Assembly (NCBI RefSeq): GCF_006175985.1
Contig: NZ_SRSH01000006.1
Location: 62,001 to 126,000 of the forward strand
Direction of reading: 5' to 3'
DNA from: Methylotetracoccus oryzae
Lineage (GTDB): Bacteria; Pseudomonadota; Gammaproteobacteria; Methylococcales; Methylococcaceae
Length of the DNA stretch: 64,000 bases
In this document: positions 54,121 through 62,505 of the stretch, piece by piece
Numbering within the stretch: the first letter of the stretch is position 1
Layout of the letters: each line of letters begins with the position of its first letter
Made by a program: the position numbers and the translations under genes
The notes under the pieces: generated by a model
The model's database searches: none
What the model saw: only the letters and a program-made list of their open reading frames with translations
Told to the model about the DNA's origin: nothing

Positions 54121-54285
54121 GAGCTTTCCGATTGAATCTTTGGAATCGCACCGAAGTAGGCGAAAATAACGGGTGTACGTCCATTCGTTCATCCGCGCCC
54201 GGCATGCTGCGTGGGATTGCGGGTGTCACGGCCTTGCAGACGGATAGCGAAATACTTGATCAAGCGCAACGGGGGTTGTGAAGCC

Positions 54286-54600
54286 ATGGACAAATTGACC
54301 GACGACATCCAGAGAACCATTCGAGCGCTGGAGACCCTGAGTGGCCGCGCTTCGACCGCGTCCGATACGATCGATGAATTGATGGACCAGCTGTTCCAGC
54401 AAAAGATCGATCTCGCCGGTGCAAAGTACAGCACGTCTGCCCCGGCCTATCAGCAAGCGCTCCAGAGCATGGCGGCCGCCGCCAACAAGGCCGAGCGCGC
54501 CCTGAAGGATCCCCATGCGGTCGCGCCGATGGTGCCCGCCATCGAGGATGCGATTGGCAAGCTGGCTCGCCTGCTGGATAGCTTTGCACATACCTCGTAG
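54286..54600 (+). CDS. Small soluble helical protein, 104 aa
   Basis: ATG 54286 has GGGGGT about nine bases upstream. The sequence is almost entirely helix: IQRTIRALETLSGRASTASD, TIDELMDQLFQQKIDLAGAK, and a C-terminal helix IEDAIGKLARLLDSFAHT. No leader, membrane segment or cysteine. I recognise no family. It may be transcribed with the phosphoesterase gene 80 bases on. Confidence 0.6.
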   Translation: MDKLTDDIQRTIRALETLSGRASTASDTIDELMDQLFQQKIDLAGAKYSTSAPAYQQALQSMAAAANKAERALKDPHAVAPMVPAIEDAIGKLARLLDSFAHTS

Positions 54601-54680
54601 GCGAGCGGCGGCGTGATCTGCGCCGTTGCCTTACTATACTGCAGGCCGAATCCGACATCGACTCAACAGGGGTCGCCGTC

Positions 54681-55661
54681 ATGAGCGTATACAAGCTTGC
54701 CAAACTCCGTTGTCCCCCGGTCGAAGTGGGGGACTATCACTGGCTCGAGCAGCGAGTCGGGCGTTGCCACCTGGAGCAGCGGCTCGGCATCGAACACGAC
54801 TACGAGGCGCGCATCTTCGGCCAGGGGCGGACGATTTTCCATATCGAGAACTGGACCTCCCTGCATGCCCTGATCCGCTTCACCCTCCGACTGGCGATGC
54901 TGGAGCGGCGGGGGCGCGACAATGCGCGCGCGCTGAAGGTCCGCCACAACGAACTCATCATCGAACGCCTGCCGCGTGAGTTCGACGGGTTCACGCTGCT
55001 GCATCTGAGCGACATGCATCTGGACATGGCGCCGGATAGTCCCGATGCGGTGATCCGCGCCTTGCGCGAGGTCGGCGACTACGACATCTGCGTCCTGACG
55101 GGCGACTACCGGGTGAAGACCTACGGGCCCTATCAGGCGGCCCTGGATGCCATGCAGCGGGTGCGTCCGCATCTGCGCGGGCCGGTCTACGCCGTGCTGG
55201 GAAACCACGACACCATCCGGATGGCGCCGGGACTCGCGGCGATGGACATCCGCCTGCTGTTGAACGAGTCGGTCCGTATCAGTCGGCAATCCGCGACCAT
55301 CCATCTCGCCGGTATCGACGATCCCCACTATTACCGCGCCGACAACATCGAGAAGGCCACGGATCATATCCCGCGGGATGCCGTCTCGATCTTGCTGTCG
55401 CACAGTCCGGAGATGTATCGCCATGCGGCCTACGCCGGCTTCGACGTCATGCTCTCGGGTCATACGCATGGTGGCCAGATCTGCCTGCCTGGCGGCATTC
55501 CGCTGATGCTGAACGCCAACGCCCCACGGAAGATCTGTGTTGGCGCTTGGCGCTATAACGGGCTACAGGGATACACTTCGACTGGCAGCGGTGTCAGCGT
55601 GGCCGACGTGCGTTTCAACTGCCCGCCCGAGGTGACGCTGCACCGGTTGCGTGCGGCCTGA
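54681..55661 (+). CDS. Calcineurin-like metallophosphoesterase
   Basis: 326 residues. After a ~100-residue N-terminal region (with IENWTSLHALIRFTLRLAML) the dimetal motifs follow in order: LLHLSDMHLD (DxH), LTGDYRVKTYG (GDx), VLGNHDTIR (GNHD), LLSHSPEMY (H) and SGHTHGGQICLPGG (GHxH). This is the pattern of the YaeI/LpxG-like branch, some of which hydrolyse UDP-diacylglucosamine in lipid A synthesis, others cyclic nucleotides. The substrate is unproven. The longer N-terminal region is not typical and lacks a clear membrane anchor. Confidence 0.88.
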   Translation: MSVYKLAKLRCPPVEVGDYHWLEQRVGRCHLEQRLGIEHDYEARIFGQGRTIFHIENWTSLHALIRFTLRLAMLERRGRDNARALKVRHNELIIERLPREFDGFTLLHLSDMHLDMAPDSPDAVIRALREVGDYDICVLTGDYRVKTYGPYQAALDAMQRVRPHLRGPVYAVLGNHDTIRMAPGLAAMDIRLLLNESVRISRQSATIHLAGIDDPHYYRADNIEKATDHIPRDAVSILLSHSPEMYRHAAYAGFDVMLSGHTHGGQICLPGGIPLMLNANAPRKICVGAWRYNGLQGYTSTGSGVSVADVRFNCPPEVTLHRLRAA

Positions 55662-55668
55662 GTCGCCG

Positions 55669-56148
55669 TCAATAGGGTTGCTTCCGGATATGCAGGTGGT
55701 ACAGCACCCGCGACAGCAGCAATTCGATGATCAGGAACAGAACGGTGACCGCCGCGATTTCGGATGTGGTGAGGGCTACCGTGTGTTGCACCAGTAGCAG
55801 CGGAAGCAACACTTCGGGTACCTGATCGATCCCCAAAGCCATGCCGCTCGGCGCAATGCCGAGCCGCCGTTTGACGAAGCTCGACATGAGGTCGCCGGCC
55901 ATGGCCCCGATTCCCAGCCAAAGCCCGGTTGCTGCCGACAAACCGACCCCGACGGCACCGATGGTCGCGGCGACGAGTGCGGCGGCGATGCCTCGCCACG
56001 TTTTCGAGACGCCGAACAACGGGCGGCCGTCGGGGAAGTTCCTACCGCAGTCGACTGGGTACTGCCAGTTATCCCGCAGCAGGTTTTGGGCGAGAATCGG
56101 CGCGCCGTTCGCGAGGCCGATAACGAAGAGCAGCTGCACCGCCACCAT
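55669..56148 (-). CDS. CDP-archaeol synthase-like (CarS/DUF46) membrane protein
   Basis: 159 residues from ATG 56148; the frame continues upstream but loses the membrane-protein character and overlaps archease. Four or five helices are present. The family motifs DGRPLFGVSKTWRGI and GDLMSSFVKRRLGI match the CTP-transferring CarS/CdsA fold; DQVPEVLLPLLL follows. Archaeal CarS makes CDP-archaeol; bacterial members are found without archaeal lipids and their substrate is unknown. It is convergent with the phosphoesterase and divergent from archease. Confidence 0.8.
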   Translation of the reverse strand: MVAVQLLFVIGLANGAPILAQNLLRDNWQYPVDCGRNFPDGRPLFGVSKTWRGIAAALVAATIGAVGVGLSAATGLWLGIGAMAGDLMSSFVKRRLGIAPSGMALGIDQVPEVLLPLLLVQHTVALTTSEIAAVTVLFLIIELLLSRVLYHLHIRKQPY

Positions 56149-56192
56149 GCTAGGATGCTCGAAGCGAAACCATGGCCGGTAGGGTATCTTGA

Positions 56193-56723
56193 ATGCCGCG
56201 CTGCGAAAACCCGAATGAGCTGCCGGACGCGGGCCTTGGCCGGTCGGAGGCGGTTCCCGAGAGTCAGGCGCCGACGCTCGTCCGCCCGCCCGAGGAGTCC
56301 CGCGCGCTCCCGCGCTGGGAACATTTCTCCCACATGGCGGACATGGGGGTCCGAGGGCTCGGTCGCGACTGCAGCGAGGCTTTCGCCCAGGCCGCGGTTG
56401 CGATGGTCGCCATCCTCTGTGACCCCGCGACGATACGCCCCGAGCGGGCGGTGACGATCCGATGCGAGGCGCCGGATACGGAGTCACTGCTGGTCGACTG
56501 GCTGAATGCGCTGATCTACGAGATGGCCGTGCGCCGCATGCTGTTCAGCCGCTTCGAGGTCCGCGTGAACGCGGACGGGCTGGAGGCGACGGCCTGGGGT
56601 GAGGCGATCGATCGGGCGCGGCACCGACCCGCCGTCGAGGTCAAGGGGGCCACCTACACGGCGCTGAAAGTCGCGCCGGACGCTGGCGGAGCGTGGCTGG
56701 CGCAATGCGTCGTGGATGTCTGA
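56193..56723 (+). CDS. Archease
   Basis: 176 residues. The archease core starts near residue 40: [20 protein letters not shown], with the metal-binding Asp in HMADMGV (DxG type), [14 protein letters not shown], and the C-terminal [12 protein letters not shown]. Archease activates the RNA ligase RtcB, encoded 15 bases downstream. The ~40-residue N-terminal tail is longer than usual and low in complexity, so the true start may be a later codon. Confidence 0.9.
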   Translation: MPRCENPNELPDAGLGRSEAVPESQAPTLVRPPEESRALPRWEHFSHMADMGVRGLGRDCSEAFAQAAVAMVAILCDPATIRPERAVTIRCEAPDTESLLVDWLNALIYEMAVRRMLFSRFEVRVNADGLEATAWGEAIDRARHRPAVEVKGATYTALKVAPDAGGAWLAQCVVDV

Positions 56724-56737
56724 ACGGAGCGGCGGCG

Positions 56738-58168
56738 ATGGACACCGGTCGACTGGAACGCCTCTCGGAATGTGCGTGGCGCATCGCCCCCAGCGGCGGC
56801 ATGCGGGTCCCGGCCGTCATCTACGCGGACGCGCCGCTGATCGAGGCCATGGATGACAAGGTCTTCGAGCAAATCACCAATGTCGCGAAGCTGCCGGGCA
56901 TCGTCGGGGCCAGCTATGCGATGCCCGATGCCCACTGGGGCTACGGCTTTCCGATCGGCGGTGTCGCGGCCTTCGATGCATCGGAAGGCGGCGTCGTATC
57001 GGCCGGCGGCGTGGGCTTCGATATTTCCTGTGGCGTCAGGACCTTGCTGACGGGGCTCCGCCGGGATGCCATCGAAGCGGTCAAGGGTCAACTCGCCGAT
57101 GCGCTCTATGCGGCGATTCCCGCCGGTCTGGGCAGCCAGGGCGACATCCGCCTGGACGACCGCGCTCTCGATGCCATGCTCGTGGGCGGGGCGCGATGGG
57201 CGGTGCAGCGCGGTTGGGGCACGCCGGAGGATCTCGAGCGCATCGAGGAACAGGGCTGCATGGCCGGCGCCGATCCGGCAGCGGTATCGGTTCGGGCCAA
57301 GGAACGGCAACGTAACGAAATGGGCACGCTCGGTTCGGGGAACCACTATCTCGAGGTGCAGGAGATTGCCGAGGTTCACGATGCCCCGACCGCGGCGCGT
57401 TTTGGCCTCGCGGTCGGGCAGGTCGTCGTGACCATCCACTGCGGCTCGCGCGGTCTCGGCCACCAGATCGGCACCGAGTTCCTGAAGTCCATGCAGACGG
57501 CGGCGGCGCAGGCCGGCATCCGTCTGCCCGATCGCGAACTCGGCTGTGCCCCGATCGATTCACCGGTGGGGCGTCAGTATCTGGGCGCGATGCGGGCCGG
57601 CATCAACTGCGCGCTCGCCAACCGGCAGATCCTGACGCATTTGACGCGGGCCATCTTCCAGCGCTTTTTCAACGGGGCCTCGCTCGACCTCCTTTACGAC
57701 GTGTCTCACAACACCTGCAAGCTGGAGACTCATCCGGTAAACGGCAAGCCGCGGCCGCTCCATGTGCATCGCAAAGGTGCGACACGCGCCTTCGGGCCGG
57801 GCCATCCCGAGTTGCCCGAGGTTTTTCGCGAAACCGGACAGCCGGTGCTGATCGGCGGCTCGATGGGTACGGCCTCCTACATTCTCGCGGGCATGGCCGG
57901 TAACGCGAGGCTGTCCTACGCGTCCGCCTGTCATGGCGCCGGCCGCAGCATGAGCCGTCACCAGGCAACCCGCACCTGGAGCGGTCGGCAAGTCGTCGAC
58001 ACGCTGGCCGAGTGCGGAATTCTTATCAGGAGCCCGTCCTATCGGGGCGTCGCCGAGGAGGCGCCGGGTGCCTACAAGGATGTCGATGCCGTGGTGCTGG
58101 CCAGCGAGCGCGCCGGCCTCGCGCGGCTGGTGGCCCGCCTGAAGCCGGTCATCTGCATCAAGGGCTGA
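56738..58168 (+). CDS. rtcB: RNA-splicing ligase RtcB
   Basis: 476 residues from ATG 56738 (GGAG nine bases upstream). Hallmarks: MPDAHWGYGFPIGGVAAFD, GGVGFDISCGVR (metal Cys), LGSGNHYLEVQ, TIHCGSRGLGHQI, YDVSHNTCKLE and RKGATRAFGPGHPE; the guanylylated His lies in SYASACHGAGRSMSR. RtcB joins 2',3'-cyclic phosphate or 3'-phosphate RNA ends to 5'-OH ends and repairs cleaved tRNA or rRNA. It forms a repair unit with the upstream archease. No RtcR regulator or Rsr/YrlA RNA is adjacent. Confidence 0.96.
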   Translation: MDTGRLERLSECAWRIAPSGGMRVPAVIYADAPLIEAMDDKVFEQITNVAKLPGIVGASYAMPDAHWGYGFPIGGVAAFDASEGGVVSAGGVGFDISCGVRTLLTGLRRDAIEAVKGQLADALYAAIPAGLGSQGDIRLDDRALDAMLVGGARWAVQRGWGTPEDLERIEEQGCMAGADPAAVSVRAKERQRNEMGTLGSGNHYLEVQEIAEVHDAPTAARFGLAVGQVVVTIHCGSRGLGHQIGTEFLKSMQTAAAQAGIRLPDRELGCAPIDSPVGRQYLGAMRAGINCALANRQILTHLTRAIFQRFFNGASLDLLYDVSHNTCKLETHPVNGKPRPLHVHRKGATRAFGPGHPELPEVFRETGQPVLIGGSMGTASYILAGMAGNARLSYASACHGAGRSMSRHQATRTWSGRQVVDTLAECGILIRSPSYRGVAEEAPGAYKDVDAVVLASERAGLARLVARLKPVICIKG

Positions 58169-58222
58169 ACGGCCGGGCGAGTGGGTTGCAGGTCTGCCCG
58201 GCCGCTCATGACCGCTGCGGTC

Positions 58223-58244
58223 GTCCGGGGCGGTTTGCCCGGAC
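58223..58244. terminator. Hairpin between convergent rtcB and Hsp20 genes
   Basis: GTCCGGG (58223-58229) pairs with CCCGGAC (58238-58244) around GCGGTTTG. It lies between convergent genes with no T-run, so it is only a candidate bidirectional terminator. Confidence 0.35.
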
Positions 58245-58305
58245 TTCGCGATACCGATGCAGGGGCGCAGCGCTGGCGGAAGCCGCCGGTAGCGCCCCGC
58301 CCGCT

Positions 58306-58821
58306 TCAGTCGATCCGGATCTTCTGGCGTTTTGCTCCGGGCGCCTTCGGCACCGTAATCTCCAGAATACCCTGGCTGAACGAGGCCTTTGCCTTGTCGC
58401 CTTCGACCGGGCCCGGCAGTCGGACGGTACGCTGGAATTCTCCCCGGCTCAGTTCCCGCCGGTAGTACTGCCCCTTCTCTTCCTTGGATTCGTGCTCCGC
58501 CGTCGCCTGTATCGTCAGCAGGTTGTCGTTGATCGAGACCTCGACATGGTCCTTCTCGACGCCCGGCAATTCCGCCTTGACGACGACCTCGTCGTCGCGG
58601 TCGATCACGTCGACTTTCGGCGAGCGCGCGCCGAAAGGTATCGGGATGTCGAGTTCGGACAAGCCGCGACGCAGGAAGGGCTGTATCCAGCCGCCGCGGG
58701 ACAGGAATTCGTCGAACAGGTGTTCCATTTCCTCGAACGGACCGATCGCCGTGTGGCGTGCGGGCTGAACCTGAACCTGCTTCGAGGTTTCCTTGGTTTC
58801 TTTGTCGTCTTTCTTGGACAT
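58306..58821 (-). CDS. Hsp20 / alpha-crystallin small heat-shock protein
   Basis: 171 residues. An N-terminal disordered region (rich in Lys, Glu, Gln) is followed by PFEEMEHLFDEFL. The alpha-crystallin domain runs from KVDVIDRDDEVVVKAELPGV to the GILEITVPK motif (the A-x-x-x-G-V/I-L signature is KASFSQGILEI). It is an ATP-independent holdase that keeps unfolding proteins soluble. A C-terminal I-x-I-type tail is present only as KIRID. It stands alone; the two-component operon ends 212 bases upstream on the same strand. Confidence 0.94.
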   Translation of the reverse strand: MSKKDDKETKETSKQVQVQPARHTAIGPFEEMEHLFDEFLSRGGWIQPFLRRGLSELDIPIPFGARSPKVDVIDRDDEVVVKAELPGVEKDHVEVSINDNLLTIQATAEHESKEEKGQYYRRELSRGEFQRTVRLPGPVEGDKAKASFSQGILEITVPKAPGAKRQKIRID

Positions 58822-59033
58822 GGCGATGACTCCTTGCGTTTGGACTTGGCGTCTCCGTGTGTGCTCGCCGACGGCATGGCCTCAGTGCACGACAGGATGG
58901 TCATCATCATGAAATCGATGGCCGACGATCCGGTGGCCGAGCACAGAACACGCGGAGTAACAACCGTATACGCCGCCTCGCCTGGCCGAGTCAACGCTGT
59001 CTTTCGGCCTAACCGGTACGCGGCAATCGGGAT

Positions 59034-60425
59034 TCAGACGGTGTCGCCGAGGCCGTATTTGCGGATGCGGTAACGCAGCGTCTCGCGCGTGGTGCCGAGG
59101 GCACGAGCGGCACCGGTCACGTTGCCGTCGTAGCGCTCCAGTACCGTGCGGATGATGTAGCAGTCCATGTCGTCGAGCGCCATGCTGCCGTCCAGGGGGA
59201 TGCGCAGACTGTTCGCATCCCCCCCGGCGTCCGGTCCGGGGGGCGGCGCAACGCCCGGCAACTGCAGCCATTGTCCGGGAAAGACCGGCCCGTCGGAAAG
59301 CAGCACGCAACGCTCGACCACATTACGCAGTTCGCGGACATTGCCGGGCCAGTCATAGGCCCGGAGCTGAGCCCAGACCGGCTCCGGGACGCTTCTGACC
59401 TGCTTTCCCGAGGCGGCATTGAATTCGTCGATGAACAAGGGGACCAATTCTTCCAGGTCTTCCTTGCATTCGCGCAGGGCCGGCAGATGGAGCCGGAACA
59501 CGCTGAGGCGGTGGTAGAGATCCTGGCGGAATTCACTGCGTCGGGCCATGTCCGCCAGATCGCGATGGCTGGCCGCGATGATCTGCACGTCGACAGCGAT
59601 CTCTTTTTCCGAGCCCAGCCGCCGGAACTTGCGGTCCTCGATCGCCTTCAGCAGCTTGGCCTGAAGATCCAGGTGCAACTCGCCGATCTCATCCAGGAAC
59701 AGCGTGCCGCCGTCGGCCTGCTCGAGCAGGCCGCGATGGCGGGCCGTCGCGCCCGTGAAAGCGCCGGCCTCGTGGCCGAACAGTTCCGATTCGAGCAGTT
59801 CGCGTGGCAGCGCGGCGCAGTTCAGTTCGATGATGGGACCCTTGGCCCGCTTGCCTCCGTAATGGAGCACGCGGGCCGCAAGTCCCTTGCCGGTCCCCGT
59901 CTCGCCGCTGATGATCAGGGTACTGAACGGCACGTCGGTCAGTCGGCTTAGCAGATCGCGCACCTGGCGTGCTGCCGCGCTGTGACCGATGTAGGCTTCG
60001 GCCGTGTACCGCCGGTGCTGATTCTGGGCCTGGTCGATCAGCCGGCGATGGGCGGATGCGGAGCGGACCGCACTCGCCATGACCAGATCGAGTCGTTCGA
60101 ATTCGCAGGGCTTTTCGAGGAAGTCATAGGCGCCGAGCCGGAGCGCCCGGACGGAGTCAGGCACGCTGCCGTAGCCGGTCAGAAAGATCCACTCGGCGTA
60201 GGTCAAGCGTGCGGACAACTCTTCCATCAGGTCGAGCGCGTTGCCATCCGGCAGGTGCATGTCGGACAGGATCAGCAGCGGCTCGAAGCCCTTGATCCGG
60301 ATCAGCTGGCGGGCGTCCTGCAGCGTTCGGGCCCACTCGACCTCCCAGCCGGTCCGGCTATAGTGGCGGGACAGTTCGGTGCCCAGCAGGGCTTCGTCTT
60401 CGATGATCAGCAGGCTATTCGGCAT
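59034..60425 (-). CDS. NtrC-type sigma-54 response regulator
   Basis: 463 residues from ATG 60425. The receiver domain has phospho-acceptor Asp55 ([11 protein letters not shown]) with acidic pocket IIEDE. The AAA+ domain has Walker [18 protein letters not shown], the sigma-54 contact loop GAFTGA intact, and Walker [13 protein letters not shown]. The Fis-type HTH is [20 protein letters not shown]. It activates sigma-54 promoters when phosphorylated, presumably by the kinase whose gene overlaps its start by 11 bases. Being immediately downstream of hydrogenase-4-like genes suggests, without proving, control of that operon. Confidence 0.94.
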   Translation of the reverse strand: MPNSLLIIEDEALLGTELSRHYSRTGWEVEWARTLQDARQLIRIKGFEPLLILSDMHLPDGNALDLMEELSARLTYAEWIFLTGYGSVPDSVRALRLGAYDFLEKPCEFERLDLVMASAVRSASAHRRLIDQAQNQHRRYTAEAYIGHSAAARQVRDLLSRLTDVPFSTLIISGETGTGKGLAARVLHYGGKRAKGPIIELNCAALPRELLESELFGHEAGAFTGATARHRGLLEQADGGTLFLDEIGELHLDLQAKLLKAIEDRKFRRLGSEKEIAVDVQIIAASHRDLADMARRSEFRQDLYHRLSVFRLHLPALRECKEDLEELVPLFIDEFNAASGKQVRSVPEPVWAQLRAYDWPGNVRELRNVVERCVLLSDGPVFPGQWLQLPGVAPPPGPDAGGDANSLRIPLDGSMALDDMDCYIIRTVLERYDGNVTGAARALGTTRETLRYRIRKYGLGDTV

Positions 60426-61902
60426 GAATCGGACCCTCTTCCACGGGGATCTGGAGCGTGACCTCTGCACCCTGGGGGAGCCGGTTGGCGAGCCTGAGCT
60501 GGCCACCGATGTCGCGTGCGAATCGCTGGACGATCGCGAGGCCCAGGCCCGTGCCCTGCTTCCGGCTGGTGGCAAAGGTCTGGATTCCGCCGGCGAGCAA
60601 CTCCTGGCTGAAGCCGGGGCCATCATCGGAGACCGAGATGATGACAGAGCGATGGTCGCGCTGCGCGGTGATGACAATGTTGCCGGGATGGCTATCGATC
60701 GCCTGAGCAGCATTCAGGACTAGGTTCAGCAGGGCCTGGCGCAGCCGGCTCTCCGCGAGCCGGCACACGAGATCCGCCGGTACCTCGCTGCGAAGTTCGA
60801 TATGGGACGGGATCTGGTAGCGGGTCAGGGCGACCAATTCCGAGACCAGCTTCGACAAGGCCACCGGGCGCGCCGGAGCCGGGCTTTGCTTGGCACGCTC
60901 CAGGAGGTCTGTCAGCAGGCGTGCCATCCGCTTCAGTTCCGAGGTGACCAGGTCGAGTCGTCGCGCGTGCTCGGCATTCTCGACTTCGCCACGCAGGTTG
61001 GCGCAGCTCATTTGAATCCCGGCCAGCGGGTTGCGCAGCTCGTGGGCGATGCCTGCGGCCAGCTCGCCCACGGCCGCCAGGCGCTCGGCCTGGGCCAGGC
61101 TGCGCTGCTGTTCGAGCAGCGCGCGCGTTGCCGCACGCACTTCGGCCTCCAGCGATTGCGTATGCATCCGCTTCACGCCCTCGAGTTCCGCCAGCCGCTT
61201 GACCATGTCGTTGTAGCTGTTGAAAACCGGCCGCAACAAGGGGTCGAGCCGCTGGGTTTCGATGGGGCTGAAGTCCTCTTCGGCCAACCGGATCAGCAGC
61301 ACGCGCAGATCATTCAGCGGCGCCAGTATGCGGTGGCGGAGGAACAACCCGGCCAGCAGCAGGATGGCCGCCAACGTGGCGCTGGCCAGCGCGACTTCGT
61401 AGCGGGTGTCGCTGCTCAGATATTTCAGCATTTTTTCGCGCCGCGTCGTCTCCTCGTCCAGCGCCTGACTCATCAGTGTCATCGCCGACAGAAGCCGGGT
61501 GCGCGACGCTTCCGGCGAATCGCTGCCGTCACCGGGATCGGCCAGCGAGCGTTCCACGGACAGCAGGCGGGCGGGTGTTTCCGGGTCCAGGTGACGGTCG
61601 AACCGGACCAGTTCGCGAACCTGTTCGGAAATGCCCTGCAGCCGCCCCGTGTCGATCACCTGATTGTCGGCGATGTGTTCCAGCAGCGCGTTCTGCATGC
61701 TCAGGTTCGCCATCTGGATACGGTGCGAATAACGCACGTACGAGCCGAGCGACTCGAGCCGGGCCAGATTGCGCCAAATCATGCCGCTGAGGATGGCGAG
61801 GACGAGCAGCAATAGCCCCAGCAAGGCCCAGCCGCGCAGTTGGGCGGGATGGTAGATCAGGGATCGCACGGTTAGCAGCCCGTTGAGGGTACGTTCCGCC
61901 AT
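60415..61902 (-). CDS. Membrane sensor histidine kinase
   Basis: 495 residues from ATG 61902. Two membrane helices (LLGLLLLVLAILSGMIW and LASATLAAILLLAGLFL) flank a ~150-residue helical periplasmic sensor. A HAMP-like linker follows (RHRILAPLNDLRVLL). The kinase core has His287 in GIAHELRNPLAG, N-box LVLNAAQAID, G1 SDDGPGFS and G2 GTGLGLAIVQRF. This is the NtrB/HoxJ-like class that pairs with sigma-54 regulators, here encoded by the overlapping next gene. The signal is unknown. It is 83 bases downstream of the hydrogenase-like operon. Confidence 0.93.
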   Translation of the reverse strand: MAERTLNGLLTVRSLIYHPAQLRGWALLGLLLLVLAILSGMIWRNLARLESLGSYVRYSHRIQMANLSMQNALLEHIADNQVIDTGRLQGISEQVRELVRFDRHLDPETPARLLSVERSLADPGDGSDSPEASRTRLLSAMTLMSQALDEETTRREKMLKYLSSDTRYEVALASATLAAILLLAGLFLRHRILAPLNDLRVLLIRLAEEDFSPIETQRLDPLLRPVFNSYNDMVKRLAELEGVKRMHTQSLEAEVRAATRALLEQQRSLAQAERLAAVGELAAGIAHELRNPLAGIQMSCANLRGEVENAEHARRLDLVTSELKRMARLLTDLLERAKQSPAPARPVALSKLVSELVALTRYQIPSHIELRSEVPADLVCRLAESRLRQALLNLVLNAAQAIDSHPGNIVITAQRDHRSVIISVSDDGPGFSQELLAGGIQTFATSRKQGTGLGLAIVQRFARDIGGQLRLANRLPQGAEVTLQIPVEEGPIHAE

Positions 61903-61985
61903 TATACGAAGTCGTCGATGCCAGACATGGGACGGTCAACGGATGGCGCGCTTGGGGGTGTCGGGGTTTAAGCGGCGGGATGAGG

Positions 61986-62498
61986 CTAACGCCGGGTCAG
62001 AAACGTCAGCAGACCGCGCAACAGCGTCAAGGGCGTGGGCGGACAGCCGCGAATCACGGCATCGACCGGTAGGACATTCTCGATCGCGCCCAGGCTGGCA
62101 TAGGACACGCCGAATTCGCCGCCGTCGGCCGCACAGGTACCGACGGCGATCACCCATTTCGGGTCCGGCGTCGCGTCGTAGGTGGCTTTCAGCGCATGCT
62201 GCATATGCCGCGACACCGGGCCTGTCACGAGCAGCAGGTCCGCATGGCGCGGTGAGGCCACGAAATGGACGCCGTAGCGCTCCAGGTCGTAGAAGGCGTT
62301 GTTCAGCGCATGGATTTCCAGCTCGCAGCCATTGCAGGAACCGGCGTCGACCTGGCGTATGGCCAGACTGCCACGGAAGCGCTGGTCGATGACCGTGCGC
62401 AGTTCGGCGCCGACTTCTTCCAGTTCGCTGTCGGAGTAGGGTCGCGCCGGTTCGGTGACGATGCCGACTCGGGCGATCTTCAGCAGAATGGATTTCAT
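61986..62498 (-). CDS. Hydrogenase-4-like small subunit (HyfI/NuoB family)
   Basis: 170 residues. Proximal-cluster cysteines are present in the hydrogenase arrangement: DAGSCNGCELE (CxxC rather than the CC of complex I NuoB), VGTCAADGGEFG and IRGCPPTP. It therefore should carry one [4Fe-4S] cluster next to the large subunit encoded 7 bases upstream (62506-64000). These group-4 proteins form the cytoplasmic arm of membrane-bound complexes related to formate hydrogenlyase. It is the last gene of the operon in the window. Confidence 0.9.
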   Translation of the reverse strand: MKSILLKIARVGIVTEPARPYSDSELEEVGAELRTVIDQRFRGSLAIRQVDAGSCNGCELEIHALNNAFYDLERYGVHFVASPRHADLLLVTGPVSRHMQHALKATYDATPDPKWVIAVGTCAADGGEFGVSYASLGAIENVLPVDAVIRGCPPTPLTLLRGLLTFLTRR

Positions 62499-62505
62499 CT
62501 GGGCG

